From DATDMG01 sp036518955 (GTDB lineage: Bacteria > Actinomycetota > Actinomycetes > Actinomycetales > Kineosporiaceae), in NCBI GenBank assembly GCA_036518955.1, contig DATDMG010000097.1, forward strand, positions 1 to 9,133: a stretch of DNA of 9,133 nt, given 5' to 3'. This document shows positions 1-5,578 of this stretch, one piece after another. Within the stretch, counting starts at the first letter, position 1. Each line of letters starts with the position of its first letter. The translations under genes were made by a program, and so were the position numbers. Below the pieces are notes generated by a model. That model worked only from the letters and a program-made list of their open reading frames with translations, was not told the origin of the DNA and did not search any database.

Positions 1-1
1 G

Positions 2-130
2 GGCGGCGGCAGCGGCGGCAGCGGCGGCCAGCAGGGCGGCGGCAGCGGCGGCCAGCAGGGCGGCGGCAGCGGCGGCGGCAAGAAGGCCTTCTTCCAGCCG
101 ACGCATGCCCCGCAGCCGAGTCGCTGGTAG
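2..130 (+). CDS. C-terminal end of a protein with a Gly/Ser/Gln-rich tail (5' end outside window)
   Basis: Reading from base 2 gives 42 residues and a TAG stop. The first 26 or so are only glycine, serine and glutamine, built on an octapeptide GGGSGGQQ encoded by a 24-bp DNA unit. One full copy starts at base 35, with partial copies before and after it. A short non-repetitive end follows: KKAFFQPTHAPQPSRW. This frame gives a bland flexible tail, while the other two + frames give long Arg-rich or Ala/Ala-Gly strings, and the regular codons (GGC, AGC, CAG) support it as the real one. Such tails occur as disordered extensions of many actinobacterial membrane and surface proteins. The functional domain lies outside the window, so no function can be given. 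Its distance to the next gene (about 200 bp with repeats) does not suggest tight coupling. Confidence 0.6.
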   Translation, partial: GGGSGGSGGQQGGGSGGQQGGGSGGGKKAFFQPTHAPQPSRW

Positions 131-133
131 TCC

Positions 134-190
134 CGCACCACCGCACCACCGCACCACCGCACCACCGCACCACCGCACCACCGCACCACC
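134..190. repeat. 8-bp tandem repeat, seven exact copies
   Basis: The unit CGCACCAC is repeated seven times without error from 134 to 189, plus one further C. It begins three bases after the stop codon of the upstream gene and lies in the spacer before the ApbE-like gene. The unit is not a multiple of three, so a reading frame through it would cycle through all frames; it is taken as non-coding. Exact identity of all copies suggests recent expansion by strand slippage. Confidence 0.95.
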
Positions 191-318
191 TGACCGCGGG
201 GGTGGCCGGTGCGGTGTGCGCCGCGCTGGCGTCACACCGGAACCCGGCCCCGGCCACCCGTCCCCCCGCCCCGCCCGACGCCCCGGTCGGTGAGCTGGGC
301 TGACACCGCGCTTCATTC

Positions 319-326
319 GGGAGGAA
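319..326 (+). promoter_or_regulatory. Ribosome binding site of the ApbE-like gene
   Basis: GGGAGGAA lies six bases before the ATG at 333. It is a near-ideal Shine-Dalgarno match and fixes this start over the upstream in-frame or overlapping alternatives, such as the longer ORF opening at 209 in another frame. Confidence 0.8.
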
Positions 327-332
327 ACCACC

Positions 333-1256
333 ATGACCATGATCGATACGGTGCCTGGGACGCCCGTCTGGCACTCGATCGGCTCCCCGTTCGGTCACGC
401 CCTGCGGCTCGCCGTCCGGCCGGCGAGCCGGAGCGAGGAAGCCCTGGACCGCGCCGCCGCCGTCCTGAGCGAGTTGGAGCCGGTGTGCGGCCGGCGCAAC
501 CGCGACTCGGAACTGCAACGGGTCAACTGCAGGGCCGGCCGCTGGACCCGAACATCGGAGCCGTTCCACGACGTGCTGCGGGCGGCCCTCCAGGTGGCCC
601 GGTTCACCGACGGCCTGCAGGATCCCATGCTCTGCTTGGGATTCGGCCACGGCGGCCAGGCAGTCCACCCGCGGCGCACCACCCCGTACCTGGCCGCCGG
701 ACCCCGGCGCTGCGTGCTGGGCAGGTGGCAGAACGTGGGAGTCCGATGGGACGGCAAGGTGCTCGTCCCGCTCGGGCATGCGCTCGACCTCTCCACGGCC
801 GCCACTGCCCTGGCGGCCGAGCGGATCGCCCGGTCAGTGGCCGGCGACCTCGACGCCGACCTGATCGTCGGCATCGGCAGGTGTGGCGACGCCGCGGGCG
901 GCGCGTGGCCGGCGACGTTCGGGCCGGTGCCGTCCGGGCCCGCGGTCGGGGGCCCGGCTGCGGTCGTCGACTCCGCCGGCGCGGTCGCCACCGCGTGGGG
1001 TTGGCCGCGGGGCGGGCTGCGCCGCTTCGCCCTGCTCGGGCCCGCCGATTCCGACGAATCCCGGCCGGCAGGCACGTTCTGGCGATCGGTGAGCGTGGAG
1101 GCCTCCTCCGTCGCGGTCGCCCAGGCCGCCGCGCACGCGGCGATCCTGCTCGGCCCGGCCGCCGTCGGGTGGCTGACCCAGCGCCAGTTGGCCGCGCGGC
1201 TGGTCCACCGGGACGGCGAGGCGGTATGCCTCGGCGCCTGGCCGCGGGCTGACTGA
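333..1256 (+). CDS. Divergent ApbE-like protein (FAD:protein FMN transferase family), probably catalytically inactive
   Basis: 307 residues. ApbE enzymes move FMN from FAD onto a Thr/Ser of flavoproteins. Family landmarks seen are the N-terminal block DSELQRVN (residues 58-65), then a region rich in small helices and FTDGLQDPM (91-99), LDLSTAATALAAERIA (151-166), the degenerate glycine block IGRCGDAAGG (181-190), and WRSVSVEASS...AILLG (250-274) followed by ARLVHRDG (288-295). Key positions are altered. The usual AKG-type lysine after LDLG is missing (STAAT). The H-x-x-D-P-x-T-G stretch reads RFALLGPAD (231-239). The D...T metal ligands of the last helix align with Q264 and H269. I infer a pseudoenzyme or a member with a changed role; the alignment is from memory of the family. 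It has no signal peptide or lipobox, so it is probably cytosolic. Start fixed by a strong ribosome site. The next gene begins 18 nt after the stop. Confidence 0.75.
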   Translation: MTMIDTVPGTPVWHSIGSPFGHALRLAVRPASRSEEALDRAAAVLSELEPVCGRRNRDSELQRVNCRAGRWTRTSEPFHDVLRAALQVARFTDGLQDPMLCLGFGHGGQAVHPRRTTPYLAAGPRRCVLGRWQNVGVRWDGKVLVPLGHALDLSTAATALAAERIARSVAGDLDADLIVGIGRCGDAAGGAWPATFGPVPSGPAVGGPAAVVDSAGAVATAWGWPRGGLRRFALLGPADSDESRPAGTFWRSVSVEASSVAVAQAAAHAAILLGPAAVGWLTQRQLAARLVHRDGEAVCLGAWPRAD

Positions 1257-1274
1257 GGACCCTGGTAGGTACCG

Positions 1275-1862
1275 GTGGACTTTCTGGTGGCGACCGCCCT
1301 CGACTGCTTGGCCGCGCGCGGGGTGCGGGTGGAGCGCGGCCTCGCTCCGGCCGAGTTCGAGCGGCTCGAGCGCACCTTTCGGTTCCGCTTCGGCCCGGAG
1401 CAGCACCGGCTCCTCGCTGCGGCGATGCCGATCAGCGACGGCTGGGTGGACTGGCGGGACGACGACGCGGCGCACGAGGCATTGGAGCGGCCCATCCGCG
1501 AGATCGTCGCCGCCGTCCTGCACCGCGGGTTCTGGCTCCCGGGGTGGGGGCGCCGCCCACCGGGAGACCTGCGTGCCGAGCGGGCCACCCGGCACCGGCT
1601 CCGCGAGGTCCCGGCCCTGGTGCCGCTGCATGCGGAGCACTACCTGCCCGGGGAGCCCATGCCGTGCGGTTCACCAGTGTTCTCGCTCCTGCGGATCGGC
1701 GTGGTAAGTCACGGCGAGACGTTGCTCGATCACGTGGAGCACCACTTCGGCCGGCAGCGTCGGATCGGACGACCGTGGCGTGAGGTGCCCTCCGTCCCCT
1801 TCTGGTCAGACCTCGCCTCGCGCTACGTGCCGTCCGCGCCCCGCTCAACGTATGGTCGGTAG
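1275..1862 (+). CDS. SMI1/KNR4 family (SUKH superfamily) protein
   Basis: 195 residues from a GTG start, about the usual length for the actinobacterial form of this family. Typical features are an N-terminal helix block LAPAEFERLERTFRFRF (23-39), the DGWVDWR stretch (55-61), HRGFWLPGWGRRP (83-95), the core VPALVPLHAEHYLPG (112-126), GSPVFSLLRIGVVSHG (132-147) and the terminal VPFWSDLA (174-181). In related proteins the core reads roughly VP(I/V)YGHRYLP...GNPVFSV.QTDIIYYG, so this copy is recognisable but diverged. SUKH proteins include immunity proteins against contact-dependent and polymorphic toxins, and many stand-alone housekeeping or unknown members; no toxin gene is visible here. It lies 18 nt behind the ApbE-like gene, with only a weak AGGT ribosome site, so translation may depend on its neighbour. 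Confidence 0.75.
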   Translation: MDFLVATALDCLAARGVRVERGLAPAEFERLERTFRFRFGPEQHRLLAAAMPISDGWVDWRDDDAAHEALERPIREIVAAVLHRGFWLPGWGRRPPGDLRAERATRHRLREVPALVPLHAEHYLPGEPMPCGSPVFSLLRIGVVSHGETLLDHVEHHFGRQRRIGRPWREVPSVPFWSDLASRYVPSAPRSTYGR

Positions 1863-1887
1863 TACCGATCGAGGGGCACGAGCCCCC

Positions 1888-1896
1888 GGGAGGGGG
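1888..1896 (+). promoter_or_regulatory. Ribosome binding site of the FN3/LamG gene
   Basis: The run GGGAGGGGG lies four bases before the GTG at 1901 and supports that start, which places a hydrophobic segment directly at the N-terminus. The gap from the previous stop is only 38 bp, leaving little room for a separate promoter. Confidence 0.65.
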
Positions 1897-1900
1897 TCCG

Positions 1901-3055
1901 GTGGAGCTGACGCGCTGGAACGGCCGGCTGATCACCGTCACGGTAGTGACAACTACGCTGCTCATGACCGCAGTCCTGTTCCTGCGGCCGCCGTTCGGGC
2001 TGGTGCCGGCCGGCGCCGGCGGGCCGGACGGCACCAGCCGGGCGCCGGAGACGCCACCTTCTCTGGTCGTGGTCCCCGGTGACGGACAGATCCGGGTCTC
2101 CTGGCCGGAAGACGGGGGGTCCCCGTACCACGTCGACGCGTCGCCGGAGGGCGGCGGTGCGCCGACGCCCTGCCGGCCGGTCGCGGCATCCCCGCCGCTG
2201 GTGTCGACGTGCCTGTTGACGGGCCTGATCAACGGCGCCGGCTACCTGGTGTCCGTCTACCGCGGAACCGGTGGCACGGCGTCCCTGCCAGTACGGACCC
2301 GGCGCGCGGTTCCGCGCCCGGCGCTACTGGCCTCGGCGGACACCACCGTCTGGCTGGACCCGAGCAACTACGGGGCGCTCGGGGCGTCGGACGGCCGGCA
2401 ACCCGTGCTGGGATCCTCGGTCGCCGTGATCCGGGACCAGTCGGCCCACGGCCGGATGGCCGTGCAGGCCGAACCCACCCGGCGCCCCGTGCTGGACCAG
2501 CTCGGTCGGCTCTCCGCACTGCGCTTCGACGGCGGCGACTCGCTGCTGCTGGATGCGCGGGGCTTCCCGAACCGGACCAGCACGGTGGTCGTCGTCGCCG
2601 CGCAGGACGACCCGCGGCCCGACCTGAGCTGCTTCCGCCACATCGTGGCCTGGGGAGTGCAGAAACTTGGACAGGCGCGCATCCTGCACAAGGGCTGCAA
2701 CTCGGCCTTCGCCTTCGCCGAGACGTTCGGGACCTGGCAGCAGCAGGTGCCGAGGCTGATGTGGCCGACCGGGCAACCGGCCGTGATCTCGGCCGTCTTC
2801 GCCGGCGACGGCACCATGGCGCGGATCGACGAGACCGAGTCCTACCGCTGGAACGCCCCGCCCGACACGCGGCGCACCGTCGGTCCCGGGGACCTGGCGG
2901 CGATCGGAGCCGCCCCCTGGGACCTGCAAGCCGGATGGAAGGGCCGGATCGGCGAGTTGATGGTGTTCGCCCGGGTGCTGACCACCGCGGAGATCAAGTC
3001 GGTCGAGGACTACCTCACCACGAAGTGGCAGGTGACCGGGAAGCCTGACGCGTAG
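1901..3055 (+). CDS. Membrane-anchored or secreted protein with fibronectin-III-like and LamG-like domains
   Basis: 384 residues from a GTG start. Residues 1-9 carry two arginines, followed by a hydrophobic stretch 10-28 (ITVTVV...VLFL) that acts as signal peptide or signal anchor; no lipobox is seen. A Pro/Gly linker leads to an FN3-like domain (about 54-134) with PGDGQIRVSWP (59-69) and the GLINGAGYLVSVY (108-120) pattern; Cys91 and Cys104 could form a disulfide. From about 148 there is a concanavalin-A/LamG-like domain: TTVWLDPSNY (148-157), LSALRFDGGDSLLL (204-217), TSTVVVVAAQ (226-235), WKGRIGELMVFARVLTTAE (346-364) and the end motif VEDYLTTKWQV (368-378), a common closing motif of such domains in bacterial surface proteins. 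The LamG fold usually binds glycans or other ligands; no catalytic residues are evident. It is probably extracytoplasmic, and possibly co-transcribed with the two genes before it. Confidence 0.75.
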   Translation: MELTRWNGRLITVTVVTTTLLMTAVLFLRPPFGLVPAGAGGPDGTSRAPETPPSLVVVPGDGQIRVSWPEDGGSPYHVDASPEGGGAPTPCRPVAASPPLVSTCLLTGLINGAGYLVSVYRGTGGTASLPVRTRRAVPRPALLASADTTVWLDPSNYGALGASDGRQPVLGSSVAVIRDQSAHGRMAVQAEPTRRPVLDQLGRLSALRFDGGDSLLLDARGFPNRTSTVVVVAAQDDPRPDLSCFRHIVAWGVQKLGQARILHKGCNSAFAFAETFGTWQQQVPRLMWPTGQPAVISAVFAGDGTMARIDETESYRWNAPPDTRRTVGPGDLAAIGAAPWDLQAGWKGRIGELMVFARVLTTAEIKSVEDYLTTKWQVTGKPDA

Positions 3056-3340
3056 CACCGGCATCCCCCGGATGACGGGCAGGTCGAGTCGGATGGGGGC
3101 CGCCGGAGCACGGCGCACCGGTGGCCTGCGCGGCCTCCCCCGCGTCCAGGAGGAGCGGCCAGGGTCGGCGGCCTGCAGCTCATCGGCCCGCAGCCGGGGC
3201 GTCCAGAGGTCCTGCTCGGCGGCGTCCAGGGGTCCTGCTCGGCGAGTTCGAGGACATCGGCGGGGGACGCCGAGGGGAGCCGGATCTGAAGGCATCATCG
3301 CCGTCCAGACCCGGCCCGTTCTGGGGATGTACCGCCAGGG
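3056..3340. other. Gene-poor segment with a coding-like, frameshifted remnant on the - strand
   Basis: No intact gene with a ribosome site is seen. On the - strand from about 3285 to 3130 the codons look real, with nearly all third positions G or C, but the frame changes at the 23-bp tandem duplication at 3198-3243. Before it the frame reads SPADVLELAEQD; after it the ORF reads AEQDLWTPRLRADELQAADP. Taking one copy out joins the two into one continuous frame, so the duplication probably broke a former gene. I do not recognise the protein. A weak hairpin (CATCC/GGATG, 3062-3074) just after the stop at 3055 has no T-run. Confidence 0.4.
3198..3243. repeat. 23-bp tandem duplication (22 of 23 identical)
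   Basis: Copy one is 3198-3220 and copy two is 3221-3243. They touch directly and differ at one base (A or G in GTCCAGAGG/GTCCAGGGG). The length is not a multiple of three and the duplication shifts a coding-like frame on the - strand. Confidence 0.95.
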
Positions 3341-3540
3341 CTACCGCACGGCAACGGCGACGTCCGCCGCTGCCGCGGTCACCTCCGTGAGCGGGCTCAG
3401 CTCCACGGCGGCGGACGCAGCCGCCCGCACGCCGCCCTCACTCACGGTCACGGCAGGGGCCAGGCCCAGCGCCGCCCCGAGGGCGGTACCGGCCTTCTCC
3501 GCCACCGTCTTGAAGGGCACCCCCTGGTGGGGAACAGCGC
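3341..3540 (-). pseudogene. 3' fragment of an unidentified coding region, weakly SIMPL (DUF541)-like
   Basis: On the - strand, from about 3520 to the TAG at 3343-3341, a frame of some 60 codons has G or C in about nine of ten third positions and a natural Ala/Val-rich composition: VPFKTVAEKAGTALGAALGL, then TVSEGG, then PLTEVTAAAADVAVAVR at the end. No start codon with a ribosome site fits the front of this segment, and upstream the frame runs into a 25-bp tandem repeat and sequence with weak coding character. It therefore looks like the C-terminal end of a gene whose front is lost or scrambled. The order of an A-E-K-A helix, an ALGL stretch, a VSEGG turn and a final strand pair loosely recalls the end of SIMPL-domain (DUF541) proteins, but the match is short and from memory. 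Confidence 0.35.
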
Positions 3541-3580
3541 CTGCTGTCCGGTGTCTCGCGGCCTGGCACATGTTCCCCGG

Positions 3581-3630
3581 CAGGTACACATGCAGATTCA
3601 AGGAACAGGTACACGTGCAGATTCAAAGAA
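3581..3630. repeat. 25-bp tandem duplication (23 of 25 identical)
   Basis: Copy one is 3581-3605 and copy two is 3606-3630; they touch directly. Each begins CAGGTACAC and contains TGCAGATTCAA. The two differences are both transitions. The length is not a multiple of three. It is clearly lower in GC than the flanking genes. Confidence 0.95.
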
Positions 3631-3859
3631 TGTGCCGCCGTCCACGGCACCGCCGACGTCCGCCTGATTATCCTGGATCCCAGCCCCCGCAGGAAGCTCC
3701 GTCCCGTGCAGACACGCCGGCAGGGCGCCAGAAATCACCGTGGCACCGTCGACGGTCTTCGTGGTCACACCGACGGCCTGGGAGGTGAGGCCATGACCAT
3801 CACTCTCGATCATCCACGTCATCTCACCGGATTGCCACCTCATGCCGCCGGTGGCATCG
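3631..3859. other. Gene-poor segment, one doubtful 81-codon ORF on the - strand
   Basis: A - strand frame opens at an ATG at 3843, just behind the stop of the 57-residue gene, and ends at 3598. It would encode 81 residues rich in Gly, Thr, Ala and Val (for example SQAVGVTTKTVDGATVISGA). Its third positions are less G/C-rich than in the sure genes, no good ribosome site is present, and the frame ends within the 25-bp duplication. I recognise nothing in it. It may be decayed coding sequence or chance. Confidence 0.25.
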
Positions 3860-4033
3860 TCAGCGCGCACCGGGCGCTCGCAGGATGCTGACAACCTCGA
3901 AGGAAAGCAGGGCCGCGACCAGCACCAACAGCCAGATGCCGTGCCGGCCCACATGTCGCAACCCCAGGCCCACGGCCCCTCGGGGGGTCGCGGAGGCGTT
4001 CTCCACCTCCAACGCACCGTTCCTTGGCACCAT
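3860..4033 (-). CDS. Small single-pass membrane protein, 57 residues, unknown function
   Basis: The ATG at 4033 is preceded by AGGGGAG at 4037-4043, three bases away, which is a good ribosome site and argues for a real gene even though it is short. The protein has a polar N-terminal third (MVPRNGALEVENASATPRG), a basic patch RHVGRHG (26-32), one hydrophobic helix GIWLLVLVAALLSFEVVSIL (32-51), and a short basic end RAPGAR. The basic patch before the helix suggests the N-terminus stays inside. The frame could open further upstream, but that part would read through the inverted repeat and lacks a ribosome site. The inverted repeat at 4044-4070 directly abuts the ribosome site and probably regulates the gene. 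No family is recognised. It stands alone: the nearest intact neighbours are the desaturase, 263 bp away, and the decayed region behind it. Confidence 0.55.
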   Translation of the reverse strand: MVPRNGALEVENASATPRGAVGLGLRHVGRHGIWLLVLVAALLSFEVVSILRAPGAR

Positions 4034-4043
4034 CGTCTCCCCT

Positions 4044-4070
4044 CTGTTTCGGAACAGCTGACCGAAACAG
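4044..4070. promoter_or_regulatory. Compound inverted repeat just upstream of the 57-residue gene (probable operator)
   Basis: Arms CTGTTTCGG (4044-4052) and CCGAAACAG (4062-4070) are perfect 9-bp inverted repeats around a 9-bp spacer. Inside lies a further half-site, so that CTGTTTCGGAACAG (4044-4057) is itself a near-palindrome. The site ends next to the ribosome site of the - strand gene. Such spaced palindromes are usual targets of dimeric repressors of the TetR, MarR or GntR type. In mRNA the same repeat could fold into a hairpin that affects ribosome access. Confidence 0.6.
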
Positions 4071-4296
4071 CCTGTAACGCGCCTGACATCTGAACAAGCA
4101 CGAGATGGGGCAGAAGACGGACGCGTCATGAACCGGACACGGATGCCGGAAATCAGCGACCAGATCGCTCGAGGAACAATTATCGCCGATCGCCGCAGTC
4201 AGTGATCTCCAGCCGGGTCCGACCGGAACCCTGCCGCCTCACCATTCACCGCGCGTGACGGGCACGGCGACGTGGAGCTCGGCGACGGCGGCACCG

Positions 4297-5298
4297 TCAG
4301 TGCCTCGGCGCCCCGGCGTGGGCCGCACGCCGCTTGGAGTCGAGCCGGGCCCGGTCCGGCCACTTCACGTGCGTGGCCCAGCCGAGGCGTTCGAACACCC
4401 AGACGAGACGGGCGGACATGTCCAACTGACCGCGGTCCACGCCGTGCCGAGCGCAGGTGGGATCGGCGTGATGCAGGTTGTGCCAGGACTCCCCGAAGCT
4501 GAGGATCGCCAACGGCCAGAAGTTCGTCGCCCGGTCTCCTCCCGGTGTCCGGAACGGCCGCTCCCCCGCGACGTGGCAGACGCTGTTGACCGACCACGTC
4601 ACGTGATGGATGAGCGCGACCCGGACCAGCGATCCCCAGACGAACGCGGTGAGCGCGCCCCGCCAGGACATCGACCACAGTCCACCGATCGTGGCGGGCA
4701 GCACCATGCTGGCGAGGATGACGTACGGGGTGTGCCGGTGGATACGCCGCACGATCGGGTCGGCCAGCAGGTCGGGGGCGAACCGGCGGGCATTGGTGTT
4801 GTCCCGCTCGAACAGCCAGCCGCAGTGGGCCCACACCAGACCTTTGGCCAGGCCGCGACGGCTGCGGCCGAAGCGCCACGGCGAGTGCGGGTCGAAGGCC
4901 TCGTCGCTGAACTGGTGGTGGCGGCGGTGGTCGGCCACCCACCGGATCGGCGATCCCTGGATCGCCATCGTCCCCGCCATGGTCAGGATCCAGCGCAGCA
5001 CCGGCCCGGCCCGGAACGAGGAGTGCGTCAGGTATCGGTGGAACCCGACCGTCACGCCAAGGCCGGTGACGAGGTAGAACGCCACGGCGATGACGACGTC
5101 CCGCCAGCCGAGGAAGCCGTTCCAGGCGATGGGCACGGCCGCCACGAGCGCGATGAGCGGCACCGTGACGAAGTACCACAGGAACGCGATCTCGCTGGTG
5201 GTCTTGCGTCCGTACGTCAGCGGCCGGGGCCCGGTCGACGTCCGGGCATCCGCGGTCGATGCTCGCCCGACCGCGCCGTCCGTGTCGATCATCCCCAT
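4297..5298 (-). CDS. Acyl-CoA desaturase (delta-9 / stearoyl-CoA desaturase type, membrane di-iron)
   Basis: 333 residues. It introduces a cis double bond into saturated acyl chains, using O2 and electrons from a reductase, in the cytoplasmic membrane. All histidine boxes of the membrane desaturase family are present: HRYLTH (87-92), HRRHH (124-128), HNLHH (273-277), and the extra NSVCH (238-242) and H158 in WAHCGW that help bind the di-iron centre. Hydrophobic segments lie at about 38-59, 68-85, 100-114, 191-210 and 216-234. The end block GESWHNLHHADPTCARHG and the later WVFERLGW match the actinobacterial and proteobacterial DesC-type subgroup. The length is normal; no fused rubredoxin, cytochrome b5 or reductase domain. 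ATG at 5298 has GGAGGGAGT upstream (about 5305-5313). No electron-transfer partner gene is adjacent. A palindrome 51 bp upstream suggests control by a lipid-sensing repressor. Confidence 0.93.
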   Translation of the reverse strand: MGMIDTDGAVGRASTADARTSTGPRPLTYGRKTTSEIAFLWYFVTVPLIALVAAVPIAWNGFLGWRDVVIAVAFYLVTGLGVTVGFHRYLTHSSFRAGPVLRWILTMAGTMAIQGSPIRWVADHRRHHQFSDEAFDPHSPWRFGRSRRGLAKGLVWAHCGWLFERDNTNARRFAPDLLADPIVRRIHRHTPYVILASMVLPATIGGLWSMSWRGALTAFVWGSLVRVALIHHVTWSVNSVCHVAGERPFRTPGGDRATNFWPLAILSFGESWHNLHHADPTCARHGVDRGQLDMSARLVWVFERLGWATHVKWPDRARLDSKRRAAHAGAPRH

Positions 5299-5348
5299 GC
5301 CTGCACTCCCTCCGAGCGTTCCGTGGACGTCGCAGACTCTACCCTACG

Positions 5349-5364
5349 CCTACGGAACCGTAGG
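5349..5364. promoter_or_regulatory. Palindromic operator upstream of the desaturase
   Basis: CCTACGGAACCGTAGG: two 7-bp arms CCTACGG/CCGTAGG around AA, without mismatch. It lies 51 bp upstream of the desaturase ATG and 215 bp from the exporter, so it most likely controls the desaturase. A compact palindrome like this is typical of TetR-family repressors, several of which control bacterial desaturases. No regulator gene is in the window. Confidence 0.65.
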
Positions 5365-5458
5365 TTACTCCCAGGTCACGATGGCAGGCCGCTGGTCCGC
5401 GGGGGGTGCGCCGCACGGAGGCATCGACCGCCCCCCCTGCGCCCGACCCCGCGAGCAC

Positions 5459-5471
5459 GCTCGGACCGAGC
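5459..5471. repeat. Short inverted repeat in the desaturase/exporter spacer
   Basis: GCTCGGACCGAGC has 6-bp perfect arms around one A. A further CGAGC at 5452-5456 pairs with the same GCTCG, so alternative stems are possible. Together with a GGGGGG (5401-5406) and CCCCCCC (5431-5437) pair around GTGCGCCGCAC, this stretch could form a structured leader of the exporter or hold a second operator. No T-run, so not a standard terminator. Confidence 0.35.
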
Positions 5472-5515
5472 GACCGGAACGCCCCTGCCCAAGCTGTCGG
5501 TGCCGGGTGATAGGT

Positions 5516-5527
5516 GTTGCCAGCAAC
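5516..5527. promoter_or_regulatory. Inverted repeat upstream of the DHA2 exporter (possible operator)
   Basis: GTTGCCAGCAAC has perfect 5-bp arms around CA, 51 bp upstream of the exporter ATG. Drug-exporter genes are often repressed by TetR or MarR proteins binding such sites. No convincing -35/-10 pair could be placed around it. Confidence 0.4.
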
Positions 5528-5578
5528 GCGACGACAACTCACCGAGGATGCGATCAGCGGTAGGACGGGAGTGTTCTC

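Noticed and set aside
395..1588. 397-codon open frame on the - strand
   Set aside because: It lies opposite two well-supported + strand genes, crosses their boundary, and encodes an Arg/Ser/Pro-rich string with no domain. It is a typical antisense shadow in high-GC DNA.
3257..3273. Hairpin TCGGCG-GGGGA-CGCCGA considered as terminator
   Set aside because: Six-base stem without a T-run on either strand; such hairpins are expected by chance at this GC content.
3598..3630. Possible insertion-sequence target duplication
   Set aside because: The duplicated 25-bp copies touch each other with nothing between them and there are no terminal inverted repeats or transposase remains nearby, so a simple tandem duplication explains it.
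3072..3788. 238-codon open frame on the + strand
   Set aside because: The third positions are not G/C-biased, there is no ribosome site, it is low in recognisable motifs, and it crosses both tandem duplications. The better coding signal there is on the - strand.
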